Positions 24,601-35,142 of a DNA stretch of 64,000 nucleotides are shown piece after piece. A program made the translations under genes and the position numbers. Within the stretch, counting starts at the first letter, position 1. The number at the start of each line of letters is the position of its first letter. Location of the stretch: positions 41,864,698 to 41,928,697 of the forward strand of contig OW121855.1 in the NCBI GenBank assembly GCA_933228895.1. Reading direction: 5' to 3'. The DNA is from Platycnemis pennipes (Eukaryota > Arthropoda > Insecta > Odonata > Platycnemididae). The notes beneath the pieces are model-generated. The model was not told the origin of the DNA. It worked only from the letters and a program-made list of their open reading frames with translations, and did not search any database.

Positions 24601-24848
24601 ACTGCATGTTTATAAGTGCAATCAAAATGTTTTATGATTTTTTATTGTCTTTTTAGCAATAATTAGACGTAAGGAATCTATTTAACTGTTGTTTATCATT
24701 TAAAAATCTTGCATATTTGCATGTCTAAATACTCAGAATTCACTTTTTTCTTTATATTGTACGAATTTATCACAAAAGAGGAAGGTGGGTCAAAAGTGAC
24801 CCGACCGTGGTTTTAGGGATAACCAAATTGCCGTGGTTCTAGTGTTAA
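21677..24848 (+). mobile_element. piggyBac-type DNA transposon, 3.2 kb
   Basis: TTAA at 21677-21680 is followed by CACTAGAAC, and GTTCTAGTG is followed by TTAA at 24845-24848: the exact TTAA target and a 9-bp terminal inverted repeat. Inside each end is a second inverted block built around GGGTCA...TGACCC (left about 22143-22180, right about 24785-24820). The left tip carries about 450 bp (21690-22140) that has no counterpart at the right end and starts CAGGCTTGCCACAGG, like a hAT terminus, so a second insertion at the left end is likely. Confidence 0.85.
22600..24620 (+). pseudogene. piggyBac transposase (DDE_Tnp_1_7 type), decayed
   Basis: An acidic N-terminus is visible near 22640-22770 (SSEDESHQFSSPESSSEDD). 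The core begins at about 23350 (VLQSDDCSLKIEELEAFLSV, LYTGGAFGSKSLELKSLW, ARDRFGEIM). Near 23670-23810 come LPSKCGCRFIQFMTSKPDMYG and the catalytic-type VDKESKYDVNAFQYPERED. A YNRARYGVHVVDQKACKCS block with RRWPVHTFYSLLDLAGINA follows near 24160-24290. A cysteine-rich C-terminus is near 24530-24590 (CTSRHYYACSACD). Frames change several times and stops occur throughout, so it is a pseudogene. Domain order and content match the family. Confidence 0.8.
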
Positions 24849-25152
24849 CCCTTACTGAAATTTAGAATTTTAGTTACTTTTAAAAGTGTAACAAGGTGCC
24901 AGGCAATTTTCTACATGAAAAGGGACAAAAAATATTGAAAAGAAAAGAAACAAAAAATGCGATGCTACTACCACGACCAGCTGTCACCGAATATTTTTTC
25001 ATACCATATTTGAGTATTTAAGGTTTAGTGGCCACCAATTTTTTGAAATTTACTTGGCTCTGCATCTGATTTCCCCGATTTATATCTGATTTCACTGGCC
25101 GGTTTTGAATTCCCCGACTTAAGTCATCTTCCTGACATGTGTAACAACCCTG
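24849..25152 (-). mobile_element. Possible hAT terminal fragment
   Basis: On the minus strand the sequence starts CAGGGTTGTTACACATGTCAG at 25152 and continues with repeats of TCGGGGAA and AAATCAG. This resembles hAT ends of the CAGGGTTGCCAC type. A similar CAGGCTTGCCACAGG occurs at about 21688. No matching 8-bp duplication was found. Confidence 0.3.
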
Positions 25153-25189
25153 TAATAGCTACTACAGAAAGACCATGTTCCAATTCAAC

Positions 25190-25470
25190 AGTATGCACCC
25201 TGCGAACCCTCATCTGCACTTTTCGATCGCCATTTATCGGAAGTGACGTAGGGAAGTGAGATTCCTATCCATTAGCTAGGGTGTAGAGTGAAAGTGCACA
25301 TGGGCCATAGCAATGCCTAATTTAGCTTACGGTAAGCTAAAGGAGGCATTGGCCATAGAGTACGAAAGAGTTCCACTAAGCACCCTCATGTGCACTTTGC
25401 CATCACCGGTGTTATATTGAATGGAAATTAGGCGGAATGGAGAATAGTGGTGATAATGCATGGACATGCA
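25190..25470. repeat. Short inverted-repeat region with strong hairpin
   Basis: The core 25312-25350 can fold: AATGCCTAATTTAGCTTAC against GTAAGCTAAAGGAGGCATT, with one unpaired G at the centre and one 2-nt mismatch. It is bracketed by GGCCATAG on both sides. Outside it are inverted and direct copies of CACCCTCATGTGCACTTT-type sequence (about 25205 and 25380). This may be a small MITE. Confidence 0.5.
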
Positions 25471-26842
25471 CGTATAAATGAATGTTTATTCATAAATTTT
25501 ACATATTTTACATGCCACTTAATGTTGAAGCTAGATGCCATGTGGGACCTGTTAAATTTAACACTCCTGTACAAGTCGAGCTAGTTAAACATTTCTTTTT
25601 TCAATAATTATTTTAAGCCATGAAAATTTTGTGAGATAATCTGCCTTTGCTTAAGTATTCCATGAGTCTGTTTAATCAAACAACGGAGGTGTGTTGAAGC
25701 ATGATTCCTTGTTAGGTATAGCAGTGTGTGCCTTATAACCCAAGCAACGAAGAATACCATGATGTTAATAGAATTAATTTTTAACTTTCTAGGGACATAT
25801 GATAAAATTATTAAATTCATCCACCAAAAGAAGTATTCTGAATATTTCACTGGCCGCAGAGGAATGCAATATCATGCACCTGACTGCTAAAAATAGAATT
25901 AGCAATGTAGTTCATTGTGATGTTTTCCCAATAAGTACTCTTAAACAATATATCATCATTTTGGGGCATAGCAGATAGCTAACCATTCTTCTGTGGAACA
26001 ATGACAACACCACTGATATTCTTTGTTACCTTGCTGATAGGATTAGCACCATTACGTGCTGCAATGCTACGTGAAAATCTCTATCGTCCATACTTCACAT
26101 TAATAACGTTTTAGAATCTGTAACTAACCAAAAATACCGTGAGTGTACTGATTATCCTCAGTGATGAAATGCAACACTCAACTTTTAATAATTGTCCGAA
26201 CAGCTGCTGACTGGCAATGGTGTTAGTGATGAAAAAGTGCATGAAAGTGCAAAGAGCACATAAAAGCAGGAAAGTGTAGAGCACTAGGGTACACACTTGC
26301 GGATTGAAACACACCCTGGTTACCGGTTTTAGTTTTCTTCTTCACATAGTCCAACATAGTGCATTAGGCTTCTAGGTACAGTGGTATTTGCCCAAAAACA
26401 GTTGGAATGAAAACTGGGGCCAAATATATTCTCTAGCATAACGCCTTGGGATCAATTCTTGAATATTATGAAATATTCACGATTCAAATAGAGGGGGACT
26501 AGTAGTAGAGTGCTGAAGGCAGAATTTTTTTTTGACTTCTCCATCTAACAACAATTTTCTTACAAATCTTGAGCTTGCTCCATGTAAATGCATGTTTTAT
26601 GCAGTATACGTGGTCCATAATATCAAGAACAACAATTATAATATTCCACAGAAATTTTTAATAGAAACACCTTTCACCAATTATGTGGCATTATCAGGTA
26701 CAATCTACATCACCGAGTAGAGGACTAAGTCTATGGCTGCCAACTATGGCAAGAGTCCCAATTTAGTTAGAGAAATGTCTGCAAGAATGAATCTGACCCC
26801 AGGGCCGTGGTCATCCAAGTGATAGTAATATGTTAAAAACAC
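25471..26842. other. No recognisable feature
   Basis: Several short open frames (for example 26532-26720 plus and 25608-25850 minus) match nothing I know, and the composition is that of non-coding DNA. Confidence 0.35.
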
Positions 26843-27376
26843 AATGGCGTTTATTTGTAACCGAAATTACAATTTTGTACACGAAATTGTTAGATGGAAA
26901 CGAAAAACAAATTTTAGTGGAAAAATTTATCTTCTAACCATAACCATTCACTAATAAATCAAAAATTAAAATAAGCAAAAAGTGACGCATACCAAAAAAG
27001 CTGCTTTGATAACATTGATGTCATTTTCCTCCCATCCTTGACTGCTTTTAGGGGAAGGGAGTGGAGGGGGGTTCTCGGAAGGACTGCTCGCACAGATGCT
27101 GTCATAACTGCTCCTATTGGCAGAATCAGCTGTGTCCCCCCCCTTTGCAATGCGGCGAAGTAGCTTCGCGGGCTCAGTTGTGATTGGATGAAGTCGTTAT
27201 ACGTCAGAGGTTGCACCATCCCCACTTTACCAAAAGGGTTAAACACATCAGTTTTTCACCACTTATAACTCGATAAATAATTGATGGATTAAAAAAACGA
27301 AAAAAAAATAAGGGTCTTTTTATTTTACAAACTCTATCAGATCCAGCAATAAAAAAATATGGTAAACAACCCCATT
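26843..27376 (-). repeat. MITE family member (copy B)
   Basis: About 530 bp with ends AATGGCGTTTA and TAAACAACCCCATT. Reversed, it aligns along its whole length with 62593-63124 and more loosely with 50037-50696. Shared internal blocks include TTATTTATCGAGTTAT, CCAATCACAACTGAGCCCG and CCCCCCTCCACTCCCTTCC. It codes for nothing. Confidence 0.85.
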
Positions 27377-27889
27377 GTTTAGGAGGCAATGGGGAAGCAC
27401 ACAAAAATTATGATAGAGTCAAAGAAGGTGTTGAATCCAGTGAACTGCGGTTTCAGTCTTAGTTCAATGATGTGGGTATCAGGTTCAGCATTAGTGACAA
27501 GAGCTCCAGAGATAAAGACAAAGAAGAGGACAGAAATAACATTGGTCATTGAATGTCAGGATGATGAGGAGGGCAGTGAAATTAGAAATCAGTGAATGGC
27601 TAAGTGAAATTAAGACATGATACACCTATGAAAGATGAGATGCATTACATGGGGACAGGAATATTAAATTGTAAGATTGAGAAAGCATCACATGAAAGTG
27701 AGAAAAGCAGTCATAATAGATACCATACGTGATACCCTGCAAACCACCGCAAGGGTGTGTGATAGGGGGTGAAGATCACCAAGCATGCACAATAGACATG
27801 CAAACATGCTACTATAGGGTCTCAGGCAACTAGATTGTAAGTATCTACATGGTAATTAAGGGATTGGTTCCCAGATAGCATCCCAGCAC
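27377..27889. other. No recognisable feature
   Basis: A 68-codon frame at 27389-27595 is unrecognised. Confidence 0.35.
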
Positions 27890-28400
27890 AATTGTTAAAG
27901 GGTCGAGGGAAGACTGGAAGACAAAGATCTTATGGACTGATAGGTAGGATATATGAAGCTAGAATCTAGAGGAGAACCTTGTAGAAACTGTTGATCCCTA
28001 TCCATAAAATTGGAAGCAGATGTCAATAAGGACTATAGAATGATCAGTTTGATCTTACATATGCAGAAATAGATCTTAGAATAATATAAACAGGAAGCTG
28101 TAGAAGATATATTTAAAATTTTTTAAAGTGTTATTTAAAATTTATACATAGAGCACCATGCCTGGACTGGCAAGAATAGGATTAGACAGGGTTGCCTGTT
28201 TTCCCCAGTACTCTTCAATGTATACATGGAGGAAATTGTTTAAGACCGATTGGATGACATTCATGTTTGCATGAAAATGGTAGCAGTGGTAGTTCAATTG
28301 GTTAGGTTTGCCATTGACCAAGCACTAGATTACACAACAGCTAAGGATTTAAATCTTTGTTAGACACTTTACAATGATGGATTTTGGACGAAGTAAGTTA
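27890..28400 (+). pseudogene. Non-LTR reverse-transcriptase fragment
   Basis: Plus-strand reading gives DYRMISLILH near 28030, then GIRQGCLFSPVLFNVYMEEI near 28180-28240 (RT motif B) and a worn motif C, VRFAIDQALDYTTAKDLN, near 28305-28345, where FADDxAL is expected. The second catalytic aspartate is replaced (AID for ADD). There are many stops. The order is right for a non-LTR RT palm. Confidence 0.65.
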
Positions 28401-29989
28401 TGAATGGGCGCAAGAACTAGGCAAGCTTGAACAGAGAGATAGCTAGGGATGCATATAACAGATGATTGAAATGCAAACAGTTGGAGCACTCAACCAAAAC
28501 CTACCCTCCGAGGTAGAAGACTGCCACTTCAATATAAAATTTAAATGACAAATGAATAAATTTTGCTGTCTGGTCATAAACGATCAGGCTACAACTCATA
28601 AAAACTTATTGTAAGCCATCCAATTCCAGAAATGGTACACTACTTCAAAACCTTCGAAATGGCAAGATTCTCTTCACTCATTAACGTCGGAAAGAAACAA
28701 ATTCTGAGTATAAATCGAACTACATCAAAAAGTGTAGGCACTTACTTGATGATTTGTAATCAGCAGCTCAAAGGGTAGTAAAGCGAGCGCAAAACACAAA
28801 CAAAAAGGCACCAATGTCTCTTTTCACTTTTGATGCATGGCTTTAACATCTGAAGTCTTGGCTGCATTGCTTCCAGTTGTCAAGACATGGATAACTGCAG
28901 ATGAACTCCAAAGATGAAGTTCCTGATTTGAAAAGGCACAGCTTGATGTGACGTTGGCCTGCTAATATCCCTCGTTAATGAATCAGACCTCTCGAGTGAA
29001 TATAATAAATATACAAACATATATACATACAATAAGGTATAACATTTGAATGCTACATTATATGTACACTCCCAGGTTATACAAACGAAAATTGGAAAAA
29101 CCGTGAGCGAGATAACCACCATGTCTTCACCGGTAAATGTATCTTTGAGGGTCGCCAACTTAATTAATACTTTTTTTAGTTCTACTTACGTACGTACGTA
29201 ACCTTCCCAATTTTTCAACAATTTGAACAGCACCTTTTACAGCGACAAAAGGCAAGCTCCTCAAATATACACAAAATCACCTTATGGTACTGACGGAGAA
29301 TCTTAAAAATATTTTTATTTTAATACTCTCATTAGGTGCACTGATCGCGTAAGTAGTTTTCGCCGATTCATCTCACTTGCTGCGTCCATTATTCACAAAT
29401 CGCATGGATTTACGTCACAATCACACGAGCAATTTTTCACAGCACGAGACCTAACATCTCGCAATTCAAACGGTGAGAAGTCAAATCACGGAAGGATGAT
29501 TCCATGGTCAAATGACATGAAAGTCCATAGGCCCTTGGGAGGAGCGAGATATGGAACGGGGATTGGGAAGATTACGAAATGAAGAAGTGTAAGCAAGAGT
29601 AAAAAAGGGAAAAGTTAATTATACCTGTTCTGACGGGTGCTATTTTTTTCAATCCGAAAGTAGACTAACATTATTTAAAAAAGGGACAACCGGGGTTCCA
29701 GCACTGAAAATGCCGCTACTTCTGCAGTACCGCCATCTAACGTAAAAAAGACCAACTATGAAAATAATTGAGCAATGAATATTGACAGGCGTGATGAGTG
29801 TGAAATAAAAGACCAAGGTCAGTCTCGTGATCTTGTTAAGGACTTACTACTCCGGCAGCTCATTCCTCTAACTCCTTCAATCCTCCTAGGTATAGGATAC
29901 TCCAGGATTTTAACCCCCCACGGGTAAGAGGCCAGTTCTACAATACAGCATATAGGGACCTTGAAAAATAATATCGTATCCTTCAAAAA
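28401..29989. other. No gene recognised; CpG-containing patch at 29340-29480
   Basis: Most of this is unremarkable. The stretch 29340-29480 has noticeably more CpG (TCGCGTAAG, TTTTCGCC, GCGTCC, CACGAG, CTCGCAATTC) than its surroundings. A minus-strand open frame at 28880-29158 without an ATG at its start lies beside it. I cannot show that this is a promoter or exon. Confidence 0.25.
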
Positions 29990-31250
29990 ACTTGACGTAA
30001 ATTCTGACGACGAGGGAAGACATAGTGAGAAACGAATGGGAGTAAAACATCCCAGCTGAACTTCTGAAGAAACTACGAAGAGGGGGAAGGGAGGGATTTT
30101 GCGGGCCTTATCGTAGAAAATACGAGGGAGCTCGGCTGGAGGATTTAGTACCTAATAGCCGGACATACACGTTCCGAAAAATAGGGTGACAATAGAATGC
30201 GAAGAATGTAGAACTATAAGTTTGATTTGCGGGGAAGGTAATGCTTAGAATCATCAACAGAAGGATGGAAAGAGAGCAAACGAAAATCAAGGCGAGGATC
30301 AGTTTGGATTAGAGAGGGGAAAGGGCAACTCTGGATGCGACTGCAAAGATGATAATATTGGTGGAGATGAATCTCTTATATAATAATGATATATTTGCGT
30401 GCTCTGTCGATTTGGACAAGGCGTTCGTGAGAGTGAGGTGGAAAAAGTTGATGGAAAGATTGCGAAGATGGGAGTAGACTAGAGAGACGGTACACTGATC
30501 CAGTCTTTATACATACATTACACAGGGCTGTCTACTATTGCCGGTATAATTTTAATACAAATGTACTAGAGGAAGCGGTGAGAGGCATGGGACGAGGCCG
30601 TGGCAAAGGTTCTGGGTTTAAAAAAATTCTGGATGCGTTGCAGGGAGTGTGTGAAAGATATGGGATGAAGATAAATCAGAAAAAACAAAACTAATGAGAT
30701 TTCCAAGGACAAAAAAAGTCCAGTTTAACCATATAAGTAGGTGGCCATAAGATAGAGCAGGTGGAGCAATTTAGCCATCTAGGTAGCAGGAGGAAAAAGG
30801 GTACCTATAGAAGGAACTTTTACTCGTAGGCATGAACTAATGACTGGTGTTGAGTAGGGAAGCAAAGAAAAGACTAGTGAAAATTTTAATATGGAACAGA
30901 AATGTGGGCTTCGCGGAAAAAAGATGAAAATAGACTAGACTTAGGGCTTTTGAGATGTGGGTGTGGAGAAGGATGGAGAAAGGAAGGACAAACGATGAAG
31001 GACTAGAATTAATCGGAGAGGAAAGAAATTTGATTGCAGATATTAGGAAGAGGAATTGATAAATGCCAAGGGTTTTTCGAAAGACATGATTGAGAGAAGA
31101 ATTTTGGGTAAGCAGGAGAAGAATGGATATTTTGGATAGAATGATGGGAGGTATGAGGGGCTGAACAGGGCCATAAAATGTATAGAGGTGTGGTAAGATT
31201 TAAATGTCCATTTAGACCTACTTTCACCCGTAAAATACTGCTTATGATAT
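29990..31250 (+). pseudogene. Non-LTR reverse-transcriptase fragment
   Basis: Landmarks in order: IPAELLKKLRRG near 30050; VMLRIINRRMEREQTKIKA near 30240; motif A as CSVDLDKAFVRVRWKKLMER near 30400-30450; YGMKINQKK near 30660; a thumb-like MWASRKKDENRL near 30905. The tail to about 31240 resembles the C-terminal block. Motif A keeps its aspartate (VDLD). Frameshifts break it and no ORF survives. Confidence 0.65.
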
Positions 31251-31348
31251 ACCATGCCTTAAACCTACGAGTTAAGCAGTACTAGTACCTAACAATAATT
31301 CACGAGAGGAGACTAATGGTTTAGGCCATGGCCATGCATGCTTAGTTT

Positions 31349-31424
31349 TGATAGAGTGAGTAATTGAACGGAGGTATGAAATTTTATGATAGAGTGAGTA
31401 ATTGAACGGAGGTATGAAATTTTA
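31349..31424. repeat. 38-bp unit duplicated in tandem
   Basis: The unit starting TGATAGAGTGAGTAATTG at 31349 is repeated without change at 31387. Confidence 0.9.
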
Positions 31425-31439
31425 TGAAACGGAGAACCC

Positions 31440-31770
31440 TGGAAAAAATAACGTCCTTCGTGGTGGTTAGGTGGAGTGTAGAGGGATGGTAGTACATCTC
31501 ATGAAGTGTAGCTACCCGCCCTTTACAGTCCATGGAGGGTAGAGGAGTGGTAATGTACCGCCCACCCTACACTCCCTGGCTGTTCTCACAGCAACCCCCC
31601 GCTTACTTCTGTACTACCCACATTAGAGTGTAAGGGAGGTGTAGCGTAACCCTCGCTGTACCCCTGCTTGAACGCGCACAGCTTACACGCTGCTTACCTT
31701 CACTTTAACCACCCTGAAGTGTAAAAGGGAGGATAGGGGTACCTCATACCTGTATATTTCTGTCACCTAT
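31440..31770. repeat. Diverged repeat family, copy 1
   Basis: Shares order and wording with 32030-32245: GTGGTTAGGTGGAGTGTAGA, CCCTTTACAGTCCATGGAGG, GGGAGGTGTAGCGTAACC. Internal inverted motifs (GTGGAGTGTAG and CTACACTCC-type) suggest a folding, non-coding element. Confidence 0.6.
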
Positions 31771-32029
31771 CCAGCTGCCAAAGACTTGACAGAAAAACCA
31801 TATTGAAGCACAACAAGCTGGAAGAAGAACAAGGCTGAAAAGTTCATGAATACAGAATGATTATGCTAGCGGTGTTGACGTCAGCGTTCCTACTTGTAGC
31901 CCCTAGGGTACCATTGCTCGCCTGATGAATAAGTAATCATCGCGAGGCCAATTTACTTTCAAAACAGTTCCATTCCAAATTTTGGACTTAGTGTGATTCT
32001 CTTTCTAAAATGTTGCATGCATATAAGAA

Positions 32030-32245
32030 TAACCTCCTTTATTGTGGGTAGGCGGGGTGTAGAAGGATGTAGTACATGTGGTGGAGTGTACCTTCCTGCT
32101 CATTATCCACCCTTTACAGTTCATAGAGGGTAGAGGAAGGATGTAGCGCCTGCCCTATACTCGTCATTCCCACGGCTAACCCCGTACCTGCCTCCGTGTG
32201 TACGGGAGGTGTAGCATTACCATTCCGTTACCCACCTTGAAGCAT
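32030..32245. repeat. Diverged repeat family, copy 2
   Basis: Matches copy 1 at 31440 with scattered differences (GTGGGTAGGCGGGGTGTAGA, CCCTTTACAGTTCATAGAGG, GGGAGGTGTAGCATTACC). It is shorter and ends where the Penelope-like tail begins. Confidence 0.6.
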
Positions 32246-32990
32246 AATGAATGATAGAATAAACTTTATTTTTCCACAATTATTTATCTCACACTACTGT
32301 GACCATGGGCGTAGCCACCCTCCCCCCCGGAGAACATCCTGGCTACTCCACTGACTGTGACCATGGTTTCGACGATTAATGTCATCAGGTCAAATTACAG
32401 AAATTTTGTCACTAATACACAATTGAGATTGGCAGGGGGAGAGGTTTTCTGCTCGTATAAGTGTGGGGGGAGGGAGAAAGGTGAAAAAGAAGGTGGTTGG
32501 GTAGGGGCTAATAGAATAGAGAGATTCAGGAGGGGGGAGTGGGAGGCATACAGAAGGTCGTTTACTATGTTGCAAGCAGCATGCACACATTTTAGAATTT
32601 CCACTTGCTCTAGAGCATCTAGCAAGGGGCCTTTCCTTTCAAAATGTCCAGGGAAAAATCACTTTCATGACCCTTGTCCAAAAGATGCTTGGCAAAGTTT
32701 GAGTTTAAATTTTGGTGTTTGAAACATGCAACTTGCTCTTTCACCCTCTCCTGGCTTCTCGTTTGGCTGATACAAATCGCTGAGCACTCACACTTAAGTT
32801 GGTACACACCACTCCTTTCCAACCTCGGAATAGTCTTTGGATTTGGAAAATAGATTGTTCCATTAGCCCCCAACACTCTGTGTTCCACTATCTTCAACCT
32901 CTGAATTCTTTCCCACCACCATGACGATGACCATAGCAACTGAACTATATAGTGACAACAAAGAAACAAATCGCTATATGCTACATACAT
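32246..32990 (-). pseudogene. Penelope-like element, GIY-YIG endonuclease and 3' tail
   Basis: The minus-strand frame 32619-32990 contains the GIY-YIG region: SGVYQLKCECSAICISQT, then KEQVACFKHQNLNSNFAKHL and LDKGHESDF. The YIGQT of the family has become CISQT. The Cys-rich and His-containing layout fits Penelope-like endonucleases. The frame ends, and a pyrimidine-rich stretch and a tail with CTGATGACATTAATCGTCG plus AAACC follow at about 32360-32390. The tail is split by a 50-bp mini-element (32304-32353). The reverse-transcriptase part is missing (5' truncation). Confidence 0.75.
32296..32361. mobile_element. 50-bp hAT-type mini-element with 8-bp target duplication
   Basis: ACTGTGAC occurs at 32296-32303 and 32354-32361. 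Between them 32304-32353 starts CATGGGCGTAGCC and ends with the complement of CAGTGGAGTAGCC, so the ends are imperfect inverted repeats of the CAGTGGCGTAGCC type seen in hAT elements. The flanking identity can also be read as 13 bp (ACTGTGACCATGG). The interior is mostly C. Confidence 0.55.
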
Positions 32991-34880
32991 AGCACTGGCA
33001 GTTATATTAAGGATTTAAATTCAGCCATGTGATGCAGGTCCCTGCCTGGGGAACAAAAAATATATCCTACTGATGTTCCGATTTATATTCCAATTCAATA
33101 TGTTATGTAAAAGTTATATTGAAAGAAAAATTTGGACTATATCTTAAAAACTGGCATCATTGTGTACTTGGGAAAAATACTGGAAATGTAGGGCTATTAT
33201 GATTATGATATTTTTCAATTTACTAATACACTTAAGCAATCATGCAAGCAAGGTCGCTAAGCATGTGTCCTTATCAAGATGGTAGTCAGCCATCTTGTGA
33301 AATAAATTGTTTTAGTATATGTACATATTCTATTCCATTAGGTGGCAGACACTGGAATGTAATTTGCACAAAGGCACCGTGGTATTAAGGTATGATATCA
33401 TGGAGATATCTCCATCAGGTATTAGGCAAATATTTGCTAGAGACTATATATCTATATAGAGACAGCAGTCACAAGAAGATGGGTTCTATTTAAATACACA
33501 GCGACTGAGCTCTTTATAAGTTCTTAACTCCAGAGTATTACTGATCTTTCAGTTGTGACCAGTGGAGCTCTCAGTAGTTTATAACAGATAACTACTGAGA
33601 ACCCAACAGTTCATTTGAGCAAGGAACTTTTAACCAATTCAAATAATATATTTACCTCTCTTTCTATAGGCTATCCTTCGAAGCATGTACATACATAAGT
33701 ACTTGCCATCAAATATGTCACACTGTGGATTAACCTGCAAACGAAAATGTAATTTCTACCATTTGATGACTTACTATAGTATATTTTGTACCTCATATAT
33801 GAGGTACAAAAGAAACATTATTAGCCATTTGAAAAACTTTCATCAATCTTTCAAGGTAATGCCAGAAAACTTATTTGCAGCAATTATCTGTGAACAATAG
33901 GTAGGTATATTCAAGTTATGTTGTAAGATTTTAAAAGCCAAACACTTTTAAGGCCTGTAGTTCTATCTGATAATATCTCTCTTGGTATAGTAGAATGAGT
34001 GGCAATGGACATATAAGCATTGGCAGACATTCCTGCAGCCACACATTGTGATTCAGACAAACCTTGCAGCATGCTAGCAAGAACACCTGCGCCAGAACTA
34101 AAAAAAGTCACGTAAGCCACAGACTAAACAGGGGAAGAATTTGAATGTGGGCAAAACAGAAGTGTGAGGAACCTATTACTACACTCATTAATCTGGTAGG
34201 GTTCATCAATGACCATATGGTGCAGGATAAATATTGAAATTGCTGTCATACATTAAACTAATCCGGTGAGAAGATTTGGGATGAAAAATAAATGCTTGAC
34301 AAGAAAAATTATAAGATTCTTGTGGATAAAGAATGCAAGAGGAAATAAAAAGAAAATAACACTGGCTACAACTGGTGAACAGTTTTGCTACTTGGGCAGC
34401 TATGCTGGACATTGGTGGGCAAGGTAGTAACATTGTACAGAGATGGATTGCTTTAGGTAAGCAGACATTTATCAATAGCAGAGAATCTTGAGCAGAAATC
34501 TAAGAGGAAGTTAGAGAGGAAATAATGGAACAACACATCACTCTCTCTCAAGAAAGATATTGAGAACTGATTGGGATCTTCAGATATGTGAGCACAGAGG
34601 AGAATAGAAAAATTACCATGGGAGGAAGGAGTACAAATCCAGATGTGTTGAACCATGGTTGGGTAGAATTGAATTTGTGGCTAGTTCCAACTGGCTTTGC
34701 TATCAGGGATGCAATCAATAAGGGGTACATTTTGCAGCGATTTCTAGATTTCACACACATAAACCAGTAAATTTTTCCTTCAACATAGAAACTAAGCTAA
34801 TGCGCAAGGCATAATGAATTTAGACACACTATTACCTGCCGTATGCTCAGCTTCCCACCATGTTTTGAAAGTAGAAGTGG
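32991..34880. other. Mostly featureless; possible retroelement scrap
   Basis: A YLGSYAGHW-like piece near 34385-34415, then FINSRES-like sequence, could be a scrap of a non-LTR RT thumb. The evidence is weak. A 28-bp palindrome at 33784-33811 is listed separately. No host exon was recognised up to the TXNL4A promoter region. Confidence 0.3.
33784..33811. repeat. Perfect 28-bp palindrome
   Basis: TTTTGTACCTCATA is followed directly by its complement TATGAGGTACAAAA, with no loop. Confidence 0.85.
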
Positions 34881-34888
34881 TAGAAGTA

Positions 34889-34898
34889 GCGCATGCGT
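34889..34898 (+). promoter_or_regulatory. NRF-1/Ewg-like site upstream of TXNL4A
   Basis: GCGCATGCGT lies 167 bp before the TXNL4A start codon. It matches nine of ten positions of the palindromic NRF-1 consensus GCGCATGCGC, which is common in housekeeping promoters. No TATA box is evident between it and the ATG. Binding is inferred. Confidence 0.35.
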
Positions 34899-35064
34899 AG
34901 AAATTTCGGATTTCGATTGTTTTGCAGAAGCTGCGCTGTTGACATCCTAGGTGCATATATTCTGATTACCAAGGTTTTCTTTCTCGCATTTACCAGCAGC
35001 AGATTTTATATTTTTGAATAAGTCAGGATTATAGTCATCGGAGTATCCTGAATAACATTCCAAA

Positions 35065-35142
35065 ATGTCGTATATGTTACCACATCTTCACAATGGTTGG
35101 CAAGTGGACCAAGCCATTCTCTCAGAAGAGGATCGAGTAGTG
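35065..35142 (+). CDS. TXNL4A: TXNL4A coding exon 1
   Basis: 26 codons, ending EEDRVV, donor GTAAAT at 35143, phase 0. The ATG at 35065 is preceded by CAAA, a good arthropod start context, and opens with the conserved MSYMLPHL. Confidence 0.96.

Noticed and set aside
29186..29202. ACGT tetranucleotide run
   Set aside because: Only about four units, too short to be meaningful.
34548..34770. Overlapping open frames on both strands upstream of TXNL4A
   Set aside because: No homology, no splice logic and no repeat match; probably chance.
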